From assembly GCA_051001975.1 (NCBI GenBank), contig JBPCMU010000132.1, positions 1-56,699 of the forward strand: 56,699 nucleotides of DNA, in the 5' to 3' direction. Below, piece after piece: positions 1 through 8,114 of this stretch (positions are counted from its first letter, which is position 1; each line of letters opens with the position of its first letter). The notes under the pieces are model-generated. The model worked only from the letters and a program-made list of their open reading frames with translations. It was not told the DNA's origin and searched no databases. Origin of the DNA: DATAEG01 sp051001975 (GTDB lineage: Bacteria; Actinomycetota; Actinomycetes; Mycobacteriales; Jatrophihabitantaceae). Made by a program: the position numbers and the translations under genes.

Positions 1-113
1 AACAGCACGAAGGACGGGCGGCTGTGCTCGGTGATCACCACCGGTTCGTCCTCGGCCGCGCGCTTGACCTGGCTTGGGCGCTGGTTGAACTCAGCTGCGG
101 TAACGGTAGCCAC
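1..113 (-). CDS. Phd/YefM-family antitoxin, N-terminal part (runs off window)
   Basis: Reading the minus strand from a GTG at 113 gives a protein beginning VATVTAAEFNQRPSQVKRAA and continuing EDEPVVITEHSRPSFVL before the window edge. The T-x-T-A-x-E-F-x-x-x-P-S pattern followed by 'EPVVITEHSRPSFVL' is the classic N-terminal DNA-binding and dimerisation fold of type II Phd/YefM antitoxins. A GGGGG-type ribosome-binding site lies 5-9 bases upstream. Antitoxins of this family repress their own operon and neutralise a cognate toxin (Doc, YoeB or a PIN protein); the toxin should lie beyond position 1. A GTAGT/ACTAC inverted repeat just upstream (130-146) fits autoregulation. Only 37 residues are visible, but the family signature is strong. 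Confidence 0.8.
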   Translation of the reverse strand, partial: MATVTAAEFNQRPSQVKRAAEDEPVVITEHSRPSFVL

Positions 114-129
114 ACCCACCCCCTGAAGA

Positions 130-146
130 GTAGTACATCTAACTAC
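130..146. promoter_or_regulatory. Candidate antitoxin operator (inverted repeat)
   Basis: GTAGT and ACTAC form a 5-bp inverted repeat with a 7-base centre, 17-33 bases upstream of the Phd/YefM start codon at 113. Its position suits autorepression by the antitoxin. The arms are short, so this is suggestive only. Confidence 0.35.
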
Positions 147-259
147 AGCCTATGGCGCGATGCTGGCGCCCGCAATCCGCAGAGACACGTTCACTCACCT
201 GACGCATCGTGGCCCGACGCCTGACGCGGCCCACGAGCCGCGGCCGCGGAACCTGTCGG

Positions 260-745
260 TCATGTCTTCAACAGGGCGCGGGAGCGGATCAGCTGTTCGA
301 GGTTGTCCGCGATCGCGTCGTCGTCGACCTCGCCGGGCAACTGGTCCTCAAGGCGTTGACTGTGCGCCGTCGCACGCACGTGTGCGGCCAGCTGCGCCCG
401 GGCCTCTTGTCGACGACGGACTGCAGGCTGCCGGAACGCGGGATGAACACGTAGGCCAGGTCGCAATCCATGGCCTCGGCCGCCTTGCGGAGGCTGCTGA
501 GCCTGATCTGACCAGCACGCTCGGACTGTTCGAGCATCGACACCGATTGGTGCGTCGTACCAAGCCGCGCCGCCAGATCCCCCAGGCTCATACCCAACGC
601 CTGTCGCACAGCACGGATCCATCCGCTGCGCGGTGGCGTCGTCGCGTCCGCTGTGGGCAGTGTCAACAGCCGTCGATCGAGTGCGCGGCGGGCCTCGCGT
701 GCGCGGCCCGCAGCGCCAGTCCGAAATAGACCCGAGAAGGCCCAT
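260..745 (-). pseudogene. Mobile mystery protein A (XRE-like HTH), frameshifted
   Basis: The central reading frame (about 666 down to 412) encodes RSGWIRAVRQALGMSLGDLA, then LGTTHQSVSMLEQSERAGQ, then SSLRKAAEAMDCDLAYVFIP. This is the helix-turn-helix core of the 'mobile mystery protein A' family. The expected C-terminus (EARAQLAAHVRATAHSQRLE, then EDQLPGEVDDDAIADNLEQL) continues in a different frame to the TGA at 260-262. The shift falls near 410-415 and one extra or missing base would restore the family pattern. The N-terminus ('AREARRALDRRLLTLP') has no normal start codon in frame; the only ATG nearby (745) is in the other frame, hinting at a second lesion. The family is usually paired with mobile mystery protein B (Fic domain), which is absent here. 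It is either a decayed gene or carries sequencing errors. Confidence 0.7.
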
Positions 746-768
746 TTTTGCTGGGATTCCAGGGGCTC

Positions 769-1842
769 TCAGACGTTGAAGCGGAACTCGACTACGTCGC
801 CGTCCTGCACGACGTAGTCCTTACCCTCGATGCGGACCTTGCCGCGGGAGCGCGCCTCGGCCATGGAGCCAGCGTCCATCAGCGCATCGAAGGAGACGAT
901 CTCCGCCTTGATGAAGCCAAGCTGGAAGTCGGTGTGGATGACGCCGGCCGCCTGTGGGGCGGTGGCGCCGACCGGAATCGTCCAGGCCCGCGACTCCTTC
1001 GGGCCGGCGGTCAGGTACGTCTGCAGGCCCAGCGTCGCGAAGCCCACCCGGGCCAGCAGGTCGAGACCGGATTCCTCCTGGCCCATCGACTGCAGCAACT
1101 CCAGCGCCTCGGCCGGCTCCAGCTCCACCAGGTCGGCCTCGGTCTTCGCGTCGAGGAAGATCGCCTCGGCCGGTGCGATGAGCGCGCGCAGCTCGTTGGT
1201 GAACTCTTCATTTGCGATCTCGTCCGGGTCGACATTGAAGACATAGAGAAACGGCTTGGCCGTCATCAGCTGCAACTCGCGCAGCGACTCCCTGTCCAGG
1301 CCGGCGCCGAACACGGTGCGGCCCTCGTTGAGCACCGCCTGCGCCTCTTCGACCGCAGCCACCACGGCCTGCTTGTCCTTCTGCACCCGGGCTTCCTTCT
1401 GCAGCCGCGGGAGCGCCTTCTCCAGGGTCTGCAGATCGGCCAGGATCAGCTCGGTGTTGACCGTTTCAATGTCGTCGGCCGGGCTGACCTTTCCGTCCAC
1501 GTGCACGACGTCGGGGTCGGAGAACGCCCTGATGACCTGGCAGATCGCCTCCGCCTCGCGGATGTTGGCCAGGAACTGGTTGCCCAGCCCGGCGCCCTCG
1601 CTGGCGCCCTTCACGATGCCGGCGATGTCGACGAACGAGACGGTGGCCGGAATCGTCTTCACGGACGTGAACATGGCGGTGAGCGCAGCCAGCCGTAGGT
1701 CCGGGACGCCAACCACGCCGACGTTGGGCTCGATCGTCGCGAACGGATAGTTCGCGGCGAGCACGTTGTTGCGCGTCAGCGCGTTGAACAGCGTCGACTT
1801 ACCGACGTTGGGCAGTCCGACGATCCCGATGGTGAGAGCCAC
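769..1842 (-). CDS. ychF: Redox-regulated ATPase YchF (Obg-like)
   Basis: A 357-residue protein of the YchF/OLA1 group, TRAFAC-class P-loop ATPases that bind ribosomes and influence stress responses. Visible motifs are the P-loop GLPNVGKS at residues 9-16, the G3-like DIAGIVKGA near residue 70, the NVDPDE segment in place of the NKxD guanine-specificity motif (why family members prefer ATP), and a C-terminal TGS domain ending QDGDVVEFRFNV. I chose the GTG at 1842 because 'VALTIGIVGLPNVGKS' matches the usual family N-terminus and gives the usual length; the open frame extends about 24 codons further upstream without family resemblance. It is divergent from rmuC. Confidence 0.95.
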   Translation of the reverse strand: MALTIGIVGLPNVGKSTLFNALTRNNVLAANYPFATIEPNVGVVGVPDLRLAALTAMFTSVKTIPATVSFVDIAGIVKGASEGAGLGNQFLANIREAEAICQVIRAFSDPDVVHVDGKVSPADDIETVNTELILADLQTLEKALPRLQKEARVQKDKQAVVAAVEEAQAVLNEGRTVFGAGLDRESLRELQLMTAKPFLYVFNVDPDEIANEEFTNELRALIAPAEAIFLDAKTEADLVELEPAEALELLQSMGQEESGLDLLARVGFATLGLQTYLTAGPKESRAWTIPVGATAPQAAGVIHTDFQLGFIKAEIVSFDALMDAGSMAEARSRGKVRIEGKDYVVQDGDVVEFRFNV

Positions 1843-1985
1843 GATGGGCCAGTCTAAGGCCGCAGCGAGATCGCTTTTGGCCGCCCAGCACGGATATCGA
1901 CGCCGGGCGACCAAAACCGAGGGGGATGCGGCGGGGCGGGCGCGCCTGGGGGAAACTGTCGGAGCCGGGTGTCAGCATCGATGAC

Positions 1986-3374
1986 ATGAACGTGACTGCT
2001 CTCCTGATCGCCCTGGTCACCCTGCTCGCCGGGGTTGCCGTGGGCTGGCTGCTGCGCGGCCAGCGCACCGCCAACTCCGCGGAGGCCCGCCACGCGCAGG
2101 CAGCCGCGCGATTGGTCGCCGCCGAGACGGAGCTGGCTCGCACCGGCGCCATGCTCGACGCTGAGCGTCGCGCCGGAGCCGAGCGCGAGCGGGCGCAGCA
2201 GGCCGCCCAGGCGCAGTTGCGCGAAGCCTTCAGCTCGCTGTCCGCGGAGGCGTTGCAGCGCAACAACCAGGCATTCGTCGAACTCGCTGAGGCGCGATTG
2301 GGCACCGCCCGCACCGCCGCCGCCGGTGATCTGGCGCAGCGCCAGCAGGCCATCGAGGGAATGGTCGCTCCGCTCAAGGAGTCGCTGGACAAGGTGCAGA
2401 CGCAGTTGCAGAGCGTCGAGAAGGACCGCAACACCAGCTATGCCGCACTACGCGAACAGGTCGGCACGATGCGGCAGTCATCCGAGCAACTCCGACTGGA
2501 GACGGCATCGCTGGTCAACGCGCTGCGCGCCCCACAGGTTCGCGGCCGATGGGGCGAACTGCAACTCGAGCGCACGCTCGAGTCCGCGGGGCTCACTGAG
2601 CACGTCGACTACGTCACCCAGCCCACCGCGACGACCGACGACGGCATGGTTCGTCCCGACGTGGTCGTGAAGCTGGTCGGCGGCAAGAACGTCGTGGTCG
2701 ACTCGAAGGTCGCCTTCAACGGCTATCTGGAGGCGATGGAGGCTCGCGACGAGGCGGAGCGCAACAAGAGGCTGAGGGCGCACGCCCGGCACCTGCGCAC
2801 CCATATCGACCAGCTGGGCGCGAAGGCGTATTGGGAGCAGTTCACGCCGGCCCCGGAGTTCGTCGTCTGCTTCGTCCCCGCCGACGCCTTCCTCGACGCG
2901 GCGCTGCGCCAGGACCCGACCCTGCTCGAGCATGCGCATAGCCGCAACGTCGTCGTCGCAACCCCGTCCACCCTGATCGCGCTGCTGCGCACCGTTGCCT
3001 ACACCTGGCGGCAAGAGGCGCTGGCCGAGAACGCCGCCGAGGTGCACCGCGTCGGCAAGGAGATCTTTCAGCGGTTGGCGACGATGGGTGGGCACATCGA
3101 CAAGCTCGGCCGCAGCCTCAACTCAGCGGTCGGTGACTACAACAAGACGGTGACGTCGCTGGAGAGCAGAGTGCTGGTGTCGGCTCGCAAGATGGCCGGG
3201 CTGCAGGTCGTCGGACCGGACGAGAAGATCATCCCGCCGGCCCAGGTCACCGCCACGACGTTGACCACCTCGGCACCGGAGCTCACCGAATCGCGACTGG
3301 TCTCGCTGTCCAAGAACCGGCCGACGATCGCCCAACCGGCGCTGCCCGGCGCCGAGGAACCCACTGGAACCTGA
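1986..3374 (+). CDS. rmuC: DNA recombination protein RmuC
   Basis: A 462-residue RmuC-family protein. The ATG at 1986 begins MNVTALLIALVTLLAGVAVG, a single N-terminal membrane anchor. Residues about 25-150 are Ala/Glu/Arg/Gln-rich heptads typical of the family's coiled coil. The following 'APQVRGRWGELQLERTLESA' and 'VVVDSKVAFNGYLEAMEA' stretches mark the RmuC domain, which resembles restriction-endonuclease folds; E. coli RmuC limits recombination at inverted repeats. The C-terminal tail is Pro/Thr-rich. It lies back to back with ychF with about 140 bases between the starts. Confidence 0.93.
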   Translation: MNVTALLIALVTLLAGVAVGWLLRGQRTANSAEARHAQAAARLVAAETELARTGAMLDAERRAGAERERAQQAAQAQLREAFSSLSAEALQRNNQAFVELAEARLGTARTAAAGDLAQRQQAIEGMVAPLKESLDKVQTQLQSVEKDRNTSYAALREQVGTMRQSSEQLRLETASLVNALRAPQVRGRWGELQLERTLESAGLTEHVDYVTQPTATTDDGMVRPDVVVKLVGGKNVVVDSKVAFNGYLEAMEARDEAERNKRLRAHARHLRTHIDQLGAKAYWEQFTPAPEFVVCFVPADAFLDAALRQDPTLLEHAHSRNVVVATPSTLIALLRTVAYTWRQEALAENAAEVHRVGKEIFQRLATMGGHIDKLGRSLNSAVGDYNKTVTSLESRVLVSARKMAGLQVVGPDEKIIPPAQVTATTLTTSAPELTESRLVSLSKNRPTIAQPALPGAEEPTGT

Positions 3375-3478
3375 GAATCGCAGGCGGCTGCTCACCGGTA
3401 TCTCGGGCTACGCCCGGTAGCGTTGGAGCTGCCGAGTGGGCGCCACCGGCGCCGGTCCGACGAGCTGAGGAGCCGACC

Positions 3479-4048
3479 ATCGTCCAGGCGACACCGCGGC
3501 CCGGAGCACAGACGGGGCGGGCAGCGCACAGCCCAGCCCGGTCGCTGCCTTCCTCGACGCCCTGGTCGGACGAGGTCGCACCACGCCGTACCTACAATCT
3601 GGCCGACCCTCCGCAGGCCGGGCCGCCGGCCGCCGCCGAATCGTCGGCGGCGCAGCCCCGGCGCCCAGGGAGCAAGGCCTTCGAGCGTGGCCTGGCCGGC
3701 TGGCAGGCGCTGATCGTGCTGCTCTTCATCGCCGGTGTCGCCGGGCTGATCGACTATGCCCGTGGTGAGACCTCCCGCGGGATGTTCAACTATGGCGTCG
3801 TGTTCGCCGCACTGGTGGCGATCCTGGTGGTGCGCCGCAGCGCGATGTTCCCCATCGTCATCGCGCCGCCGATCGTCTTCGTGTTAGGAAAGGCGTTCGC
3901 GTCGATCCTGCGCGGAGAGAGCCTCACCAGCCACGGTGGTCTCTACGATGCCGGCACGAACTGGTTTGTCTACGGGTTCCCGGCCATCGCCGGAGCGACC
4001 GCTGTCGTGCTTCTCATCGCCGGCGTCCGGTTGCTCACCAACCGCTGA
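3479..4048 (+). CDS. DUF6542 membrane protein, probable ATC start
   Basis: The recognisable part starts at GLAGWQALIVLLFIAGVAGL and holds about four membrane segments (ending LLIAGVRLLTNR), typical of the DUF6542 protein next to ispH in many actinomycetes (Rv1111c in M. tuberculosis, from memory). The same frame continues upstream as a Pro/Ala/Ser-rich cytoplasmic tail back to an ATC at 3479, 6 bases after a perfect GAGGAG ribosome-binding site (3467-3472). No ATG, GTG or TTG occurs in frame between rmuC and the first membrane helix, so the start is probably the non-canonical ATC, or a CTG/GTG near 3713 giving a shorter protein. Function unknown. Convergent with ispH. Confidence 0.72.
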   Translation: MVQATPRPGAQTGRAAHSPARSLPSSTPWSDEVAPRRTYNLADPPQAGPPAAAESSAAQPRRPGSKAFERGLAGWQALIVLLFIAGVAGLIDYARGETSRGMFNYGVVFAALVAILVVRRSAMFPIVIAPPIVFVLGKAFASILRGESLTSHGGLYDAGTNWFVYGFPAIAGATAVVLLIAGVRLLTNR

Positions 4049-4056
4049 ACATCCGG

Positions 4057-5070
4057 TCAGGACTGCTTGGCGGCCAGCTTCAGATCGCGGCGCAATTCCT
4101 GGGGTAGCGCGAAGGTAAGCCGCTCCTCGGTGTGCTCGATCTCTTCCGTGGTGGCGAACCCGTTCTGGGCGAGCCACGCGACGACGTCCTGCACCAGGAT
4201 CTCCGGCACGCTGGCACCGGAGGAAAGCCCGATCTCGGTTACCCCCGACAACCATGTCGGATCTATCGCTGCCGCGTTCTCCACCAGGTAGGCCTGCGCG
4301 GCGCCTGCTGCCTCGGCGACCTCGACCATCCGAACCGAGTTGGACGAGTTGGCCGAGCCGACCACGAGGAACAACTGCACCTGCGGCGCAATTGCCTTCA
4401 CCGCGGCCTGCCGATTCTGCGTCGCATAGCAAATGTCGTCGCTGGGCGGCGACTGCAGCGCCGGGAAGCGTTTCTTCAACGCCTCCACCGTGAGCATGGT
4501 CTCGTCGACCGAAAGAGTGGTCTGCGACAGCCAGACGACCTTCTCCGGGTCGCGCACCTGGACGTTCATCGCGTCGTCAGGGCCGTCGACGAGGTGGATG
4601 CGCTCGGGCGCCTCGCCGCTGGTTCCGACGACTTCCTCATGGCCTTCATGGCCGATCAGCAGGATGTCGTAGTCGCCGTCGGCGAACCGGACCGCTTCCT
4701 TGTGCACCTTGGTCACCAGCGGGCAGGTGGCGTCGATGGTGTGTAGTTCGCGCTCCTTCGCCTCCTCGTGGACCGACGGCGCGACACCATGCGCCGAGAA
4801 CACGACGGTGGCGCCCTGGGGCACCTCGTCGGTCTCCTCGACGAAGATCGCGCCCCGCTGCTCCAGGCTCTGCACGACGTGCTGGTTGTGCACGATCTGC
4901 TTGCGCACGTACACCGGTGAGCCGTGGGTGCTCAGCGCCAACTCGACGGTCTGCACGGCGCGATCGACCCCGGCGCAGTATCCGCGCGGCTTGGCCAGCA
5001 GGACCCGGCCCGACGGCACTTGCTGCGACACCGGCTCGGCTGGGCTGGGCTGGGCGGACTGCGAGGACAT
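4057..5070 (-). CDS. ispH: 4-hydroxy-3-methylbut-2-enyl diphosphate reductase
   Basis: A 337-residue IspH (LytB) enzyme, the last step of the MEP pathway, reducing HMBPP to IPP and DMAPP with a [4Fe-4S] cluster. The three cluster cysteines are visible: PRGYCAGVDRA (Cys32), DATCPLVTKVH (about residue 115) and DICYATQNRQ (about residue 215). Catalytic elements such as 'VFSAHGVAPSV' and 'LIGHEGHEEVVGTSGE' are present. I chose the ATG at 5070 (MSSQSAQPS) because upstream in-frame codons lack resemblance and overlap the divergent gene's leader. The IPP made here supplies the cis-prenyltransferase encoded near 24.4 kb. Confidence 0.96.
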   Translation of the reverse strand: MSSQSAQPSPAEPVSQQVPSGRVLLAKPRGYCAGVDRAVQTVELALSTHGSPVYVRKQIVHNQHVVQSLEQRGAIFVEETDEVPQGATVVFSAHGVAPSVHEEAKERELHTIDATCPLVTKVHKEAVRFADGDYDILLIGHEGHEEVVGTSGEAPERIHLVDGPDDAMNVQVRDPEKVVWLSQTTLSVDETMLTVEALKKRFPALQSPPSDDICYATQNRQAAVKAIAPQVQLFLVVGSANSSNSVRMVEVAEAAGAAQAYLVENAAAIDPTWLSGVTEIGLSSGASVPEILVQDVVAWLAQNGFATTEEIEHTEERLTFALPQELRRDLKLAAKQS

Positions 5071-5158
5071 GCCTGCGATGGTACGGACCGCCGCTGCGCG
5101 CCGCCCGGCAACACCGCCGGGGTGGTCCACGTCGCATCCGTGGGGCAGGCTGGTGGGC

Positions 5159-5791
5159 ATGTCGCAACTCCCCGCCCCGTTGCGGGCAGCGCTCGGACTG
5201 GTCGCCACGGCGGTCGACCGCATCCGCACCCTGCCCCAGGACGCCCCCGAACTGCCGGTCCACCTCGTCGGCAACGCCATGCAACTCTCTTTGCGCGCGC
5301 AGCAGCGCTACGTGGAGCTGACAAACCGAGGTGACGAGCTGCTCAGCCAGATGCGCGGAGCTCCCGAGGAGCCGCCGACCTGGGCCACCTTCGACGAGGA
5401 CGCCTCGGCGGGGCCGTCGAGCTCACAGCCCACCCCCGCCAATCCGGCTCCGCCACCCGCAGCCACGCCAGCACCGGCGGCGAGGAAGGCCGCCGCCAAG
5501 AAAGCACCGGCCGCCAGGGCACCGGCAACGAAGGCGGCAAGCAAAAAGGTCACCGCAACAAAGGTCACAGCAAAGAAGGCCACCGCAACAAAGGCCACCG
5601 CAAAGAAGGCGCCGGCAAAGAACGCAGCTGCGAACAAGGCAGCAGGCAGCAGATCCGCGCCTCGGCCGGTTGCGAAGAAGGCCGCCCGACCTGCACCAGG
5701 CGCACCGGCTGTTGCGCCGCACGCGGGCTCCAACGGGCAGGCGAAATCCGTCTTCGATCTGACCCCGGATCCCGGCGACACACCGACCTGA
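5159..5791 (+). CDS. Lipid-droplet-associated-type protein with Ala/Lys-rich tail
   Basis: A 210-residue protein. Residues 1-65 (MSQLPAPLRAALGLVATAVD, then LPVHLVGNAMQLSLRAQQRY and ELTNRGDELLSQMRG) match the amphipathic domain annotated as 'lipid droplet-associated' in the mycobacterial homologue between ispH and xseA. From about residue 75 it becomes a disordered Pro/Ala linker and then a run of KKA/TKA/AKK repeats, like histone-H1 or HBHA tails, suggesting electrostatic binding to nucleic acid or polyanions. Divergent from ispH and 18 bases upstream of xseA. The N-terminal match is from memory; the basic tail is directly visible. Confidence 0.7.
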   Translation: MSQLPAPLRAALGLVATAVDRIRTLPQDAPELPVHLVGNAMQLSLRAQQRYVELTNRGDELLSQMRGAPEEPPTWATFDEDASAGPSSSQPTPANPAPPPAATPAPAARKAAAKKAPAARAPATKAASKKVTATKVTAKKATATKATAKKAPAKNAAANKAAGSRSAPRPVAKKAARPAPGAPAVAPHAGSNGQAKSVFDLTPDPGDTPT

Positions 5792-5809
5792 TCCGCCGAC
5801 AGGTCTCCC

Positions 5810-7015
5810 ATGTCACGTCTCGACTCCTCTGCGGAGAACCCGCTGCCGCTGCGCCGCGTCTCGGCGGCGATCTCGTCCTGGGTGCACCGGCTCGGCGAGG
5901 TCTGGGTCGAGGGCCAGCTTGCGCAGCTGAATCGGCGCCCCGGCGTCTCCACCACATTCCTCACCGTGCGCGACACGGATGCGAACATTTCGATGACGAT
6001 CACCGCGGCCAGCAGCGTGGTGGACGCAGCACAGCTCAGCGAAGGTGCCCGGATCGTGCTTCGGGCCCGCCCGGACTTCTACGCCGAGCGGGGCACCATC
6101 AGCCTGCGCGCCTCGGCGATCCGGCAGGTGGGCATCGGTGAGCTGCTGGCGCGCATCGAACAGCTGCGCCGGCTACTGACTGCCGAGGGCCTGTTCGCCG
6201 CCGACCGCAAGCGGCCGTTGCCCTTCTGGCCGGAACGGATCGGGCTGATCTCCGGCCGGGCCAGTGCCGCAGCACGCGACGTCGTCGAGAACAGTCGGCG
6301 TCGACTGCCCGGCGCGCAGTTCGTCATCGAGAGCGTCGCCACCCAAGGCAACTCCGCGGTGAGCGAGATCGTCGCCGCCCTGAGCCGGCTGGACGAGGAT
6401 CCGGCCGTGTCGGTGATCGTCATCGCCCGCGGCGGGGGCAGCGTCGAGGACCTGCTGCCGTTCTCCAACGAGACATTGCTACGAGCCGTGAGCGGCTGCC
6501 GCACCCCGGTGGTCAGCGCAATCGGTCACGAGACCGACGCACCGCTGCTCGACCTGGTCGCCGATCTGGCCTGTTCCACCCCGACCGACGCGGCCAAGCG
6601 GATCGTCCCGGACGTCGCCGCCGAGCAGGACCTCGCCGCCGGGCTACGCCGCCGGGCGCGGCAGGCGGTGCACACCCGGATCAGCCGGGAGCGGGAACTG
6701 ATGGCCGGTCTGCCGCAGAGGTTGCGTGCCGTCCTGGTCCGCCGGCTCGCCGATGGAATCACCGCGGTCGACGACGCTCGGCAGCGTGCCCGCCGCCGGA
6801 TGCGGGCGCTCATCGACGCGCACTCCGCTGAACTCGGCCAGATGCGTGCCCGGGTCGTCGCACTCTCCCCGCACGCCACGCTGCGCCGCGGTTATGCCGT
6901 GGTGGTCGGCCCGGACGGCGCAGCTGTGCGAGCACCGGACGAGGCCATCGGCCGGCTCACCGTGTACGTCGAGCACGGGTCGTTCGCTGCCGAGGCGGTG
7001 CCCCGGCGGGCATGA
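5810..7015 (+). CDS. xseA: Exodeoxyribonuclease VII large subunit
   Basis: A 401-residue XseA, catalytic subunit of exonuclease VII, which degrades single-stranded DNA in both directions. Visible parts are the N-terminal OB-fold ('VWVEGQLAQLNRRPGVSTTF'), 'RIGLISGRASAAARDVVEN', the active-site core VIVIARGGGSVEDLLPFSNE, 'TPVVSAIGHETDAPLLDLVA' with 'STPTDAAKRIVP', then an Arg-rich helical region that in homologues carries XseB, and a conserved 'LRRGYAVVV' tail. It is slightly shorter than the E. coli enzyme, as usual in actinomycetes. The xseB gene lies 1.1 kb downstream, separated by two membrane-protein genes. Confidence 0.95.
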   Translation: MSRLDSSAENPLPLRRVSAAISSWVHRLGEVWVEGQLAQLNRRPGVSTTFLTVRDTDANISMTITAASSVVDAAQLSEGARIVLRARPDFYAERGTISLRASAIRQVGIGELLARIEQLRRLLTAEGLFAADRKRPLPFWPERIGLISGRASAAARDVVENSRRRLPGAQFVIESVATQGNSAVSEIVAALSRLDEDPAVSVIVIARGGGSVEDLLPFSNETLLRAVSGCRTPVVSAIGHETDAPLLDLVADLACSTPTDAAKRIVPDVAAEQDLAAGLRRRARQAVHTRISRERELMAGLPQRLRAVLVRRLADGITAVDDARQRARRRMRALIDAHSAELGQMRARVVALSPHATLRRGYAVVVGPDGAAVRAPDEAIGRLTVYVEHGSFAAEAVPRRA

Positions 7016-7097
7016 CGTCAGCAACTCACCGACCCGGAAGCGGGCCGCAAATCGTCTCCACACGACAGCCTTCTACCCTTATCGGCATGGACGCACG

Positions 7098-7886
7098 ATG
7101 AATGCGACGACGTGGGGCTTGGTCGTCGCCACGTTTGTGGCGTGCTGCGTGGAAATGGTCGAGGCCACCACGATCGTGATGGCGATGGGCTTCACGCGCA
7201 GTTGGCGGTCGGCTCTCATCGGCTCCGCCGCAGCGTTGGGCGTGCTAGCCGTGGTCACCACCGCCGCGGGCTTCGCCTTGACGACATGGCTACCCGAATC
7301 GGCGTTGCAACTCGTGATCGGCGGGCTGCTGCTGATCTTCGGGCTGCAATGGCTTCGCAAAGCGATCCTTCGGGCATCGGGACGCAAGGCGGTGCACGAC
7401 GAGGACGCGATCTATCGCGAGGAAGTCGAGGCAGCCCGCGCGGTCGGTGCGCCCCCGCCCGGCGTCGACATGTTTTCCTTCATGGTGTCGTTCAAGGGGG
7501 TCTTCCTCGAAGGCATGGAGGTGGTGTTCATCGTGATCACCTTCGGCCTCAACGCCAAGAACGTCCCGGCCGCTAGCGCCGGGGCGGCAGCCGCCGTTGT
7601 CGTGGTACTCACCGCGGCTGTCGCCGCCAAGCGGCCGTTGTCGATGATCAATGAGAACCTGCTCAAGTACGGCGTCGGGCTGATGCTCGCCTCGTTCGGT
7701 ACGTTCTGGTCGGTCGAAGGGCTGGGCATCTTCCGGGCCGGCCGGCACAGTATCGAGTGGCCCGGCGCGGACGCCGCTATCCTGGTCCTCATCGCACTCT
7801 GGTTCCTGCTCAGCAGGGCATTCATCACCGCGCTGCGCGTCGCACCCGCCGCGGCGGACTCCACTGCTGCGGAGGTGGCGGGGTGA
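7098..7886 (+). CDS. COG4280 membrane protein with duplicated E-x-x-E motif
   Basis: A 262-residue membrane protein starting MNATTWGLVVATFVACCVEM. Seven or so hydrophobic segments are visible. Two segments carry matching acidic motifs, VEMVEATTIVMAMG (about residues 17-30) and LEGMEVVFIVITFG (about 136-149), each followed by a small-residue helix. This duplication recalls the LysE/TerC/GDT1 families of cation and amino-acid exporters. A conserved 'HDEDAIYREE' cytoplasmic loop links the halves. I recognise the family as COG4280, whose function I do not know; metal-ion or proton-coupled export is inference. It sits between xseA and xseB and its stop overlaps the next start (GTGA). Confidence 0.75.
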   Translation: MNATTWGLVVATFVACCVEMVEATTIVMAMGFTRSWRSALIGSAAALGVLAVVTTAAGFALTTWLPESALQLVIGGLLLIFGLQWLRKAILRASGRKAVHDEDAIYREEVEAARAVGAPPPGVDMFSFMVSFKGVFLEGMEVVFIVITFGLNAKNVPAASAGAAAAVVVVLTAAVAAKRPLSMINENLLKYGVGLMLASFGTFWSVEGLGIFRAGRHSIEWPGADAAILVLIALWFLLSRAFITALRVAPAAADSTAAEVAG

Positions 7887-8107
7887 AGTTCCTGAAGTCG
7901 TTCGGCCAGTTCTGGTACGACTTCGTCATCGGTGACGACTGGAAGATAGCCGTTGCGGTGCTCACCGCGTTGGCCGTGACCTTCGCCGTGCTCAAGTCAG
8001 GTCTGTTCGGCGATCACGGTGTCGCGGTGGTCGGCGGGATTGCGATCGTCATCGCGTTCGCGATCAGCCTCGCCGTCGACGTGCGCAGCACCACTCGCCG
8101 GCGGTAA
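7883..8107 (+). CDS. Small membrane protein coupled to the COG4280 gene
   Basis: A 74-residue protein beginning at a GTG whose last two bases form part of the preceding stop codon (GTGA, 7883-7886), a strong sign of translational coupling. The N-terminal half has the amphipathic 'FGQFWYDFVIGDDWKIAVAV', followed by two membrane helices ('LTALAVTFAVLKSG' and 'VAVVGGIAIVIAFAISLAV') and a basic end RSTTRRR. Its size, coupling and conserved FWYDF-GDDWK block suggest a dedicated subunit or stabiliser of the upstream membrane protein. No function is known to me. Confidence 0.75.
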   Translation: MKFLKSFGQFWYDFVIGDDWKIAVAVLTALAVTFAVLKSGLFGDHGVAVVGGIAIVIAFAISLAVDVRSTTRRR

Positions 8108-8114
8108 GTAGGGT

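Noticed and set aside
260..745. Alternative view of this region as an intact 161-residue gene from ATG 745
   Set aside because: Only its C-terminal third resembles the mobile mystery A family; the HTH core is in another frame, so a frameshifted gene explains it better.
5480..5700. Tandem DNA repeat in the Ala/Lys-rich tail gene
   Set aside because: The AAGGCC/ACAAAGG pattern reflects codon choice for KKA/TKA repeats and is not an exact DNA repeat; reported only as a protein feature.
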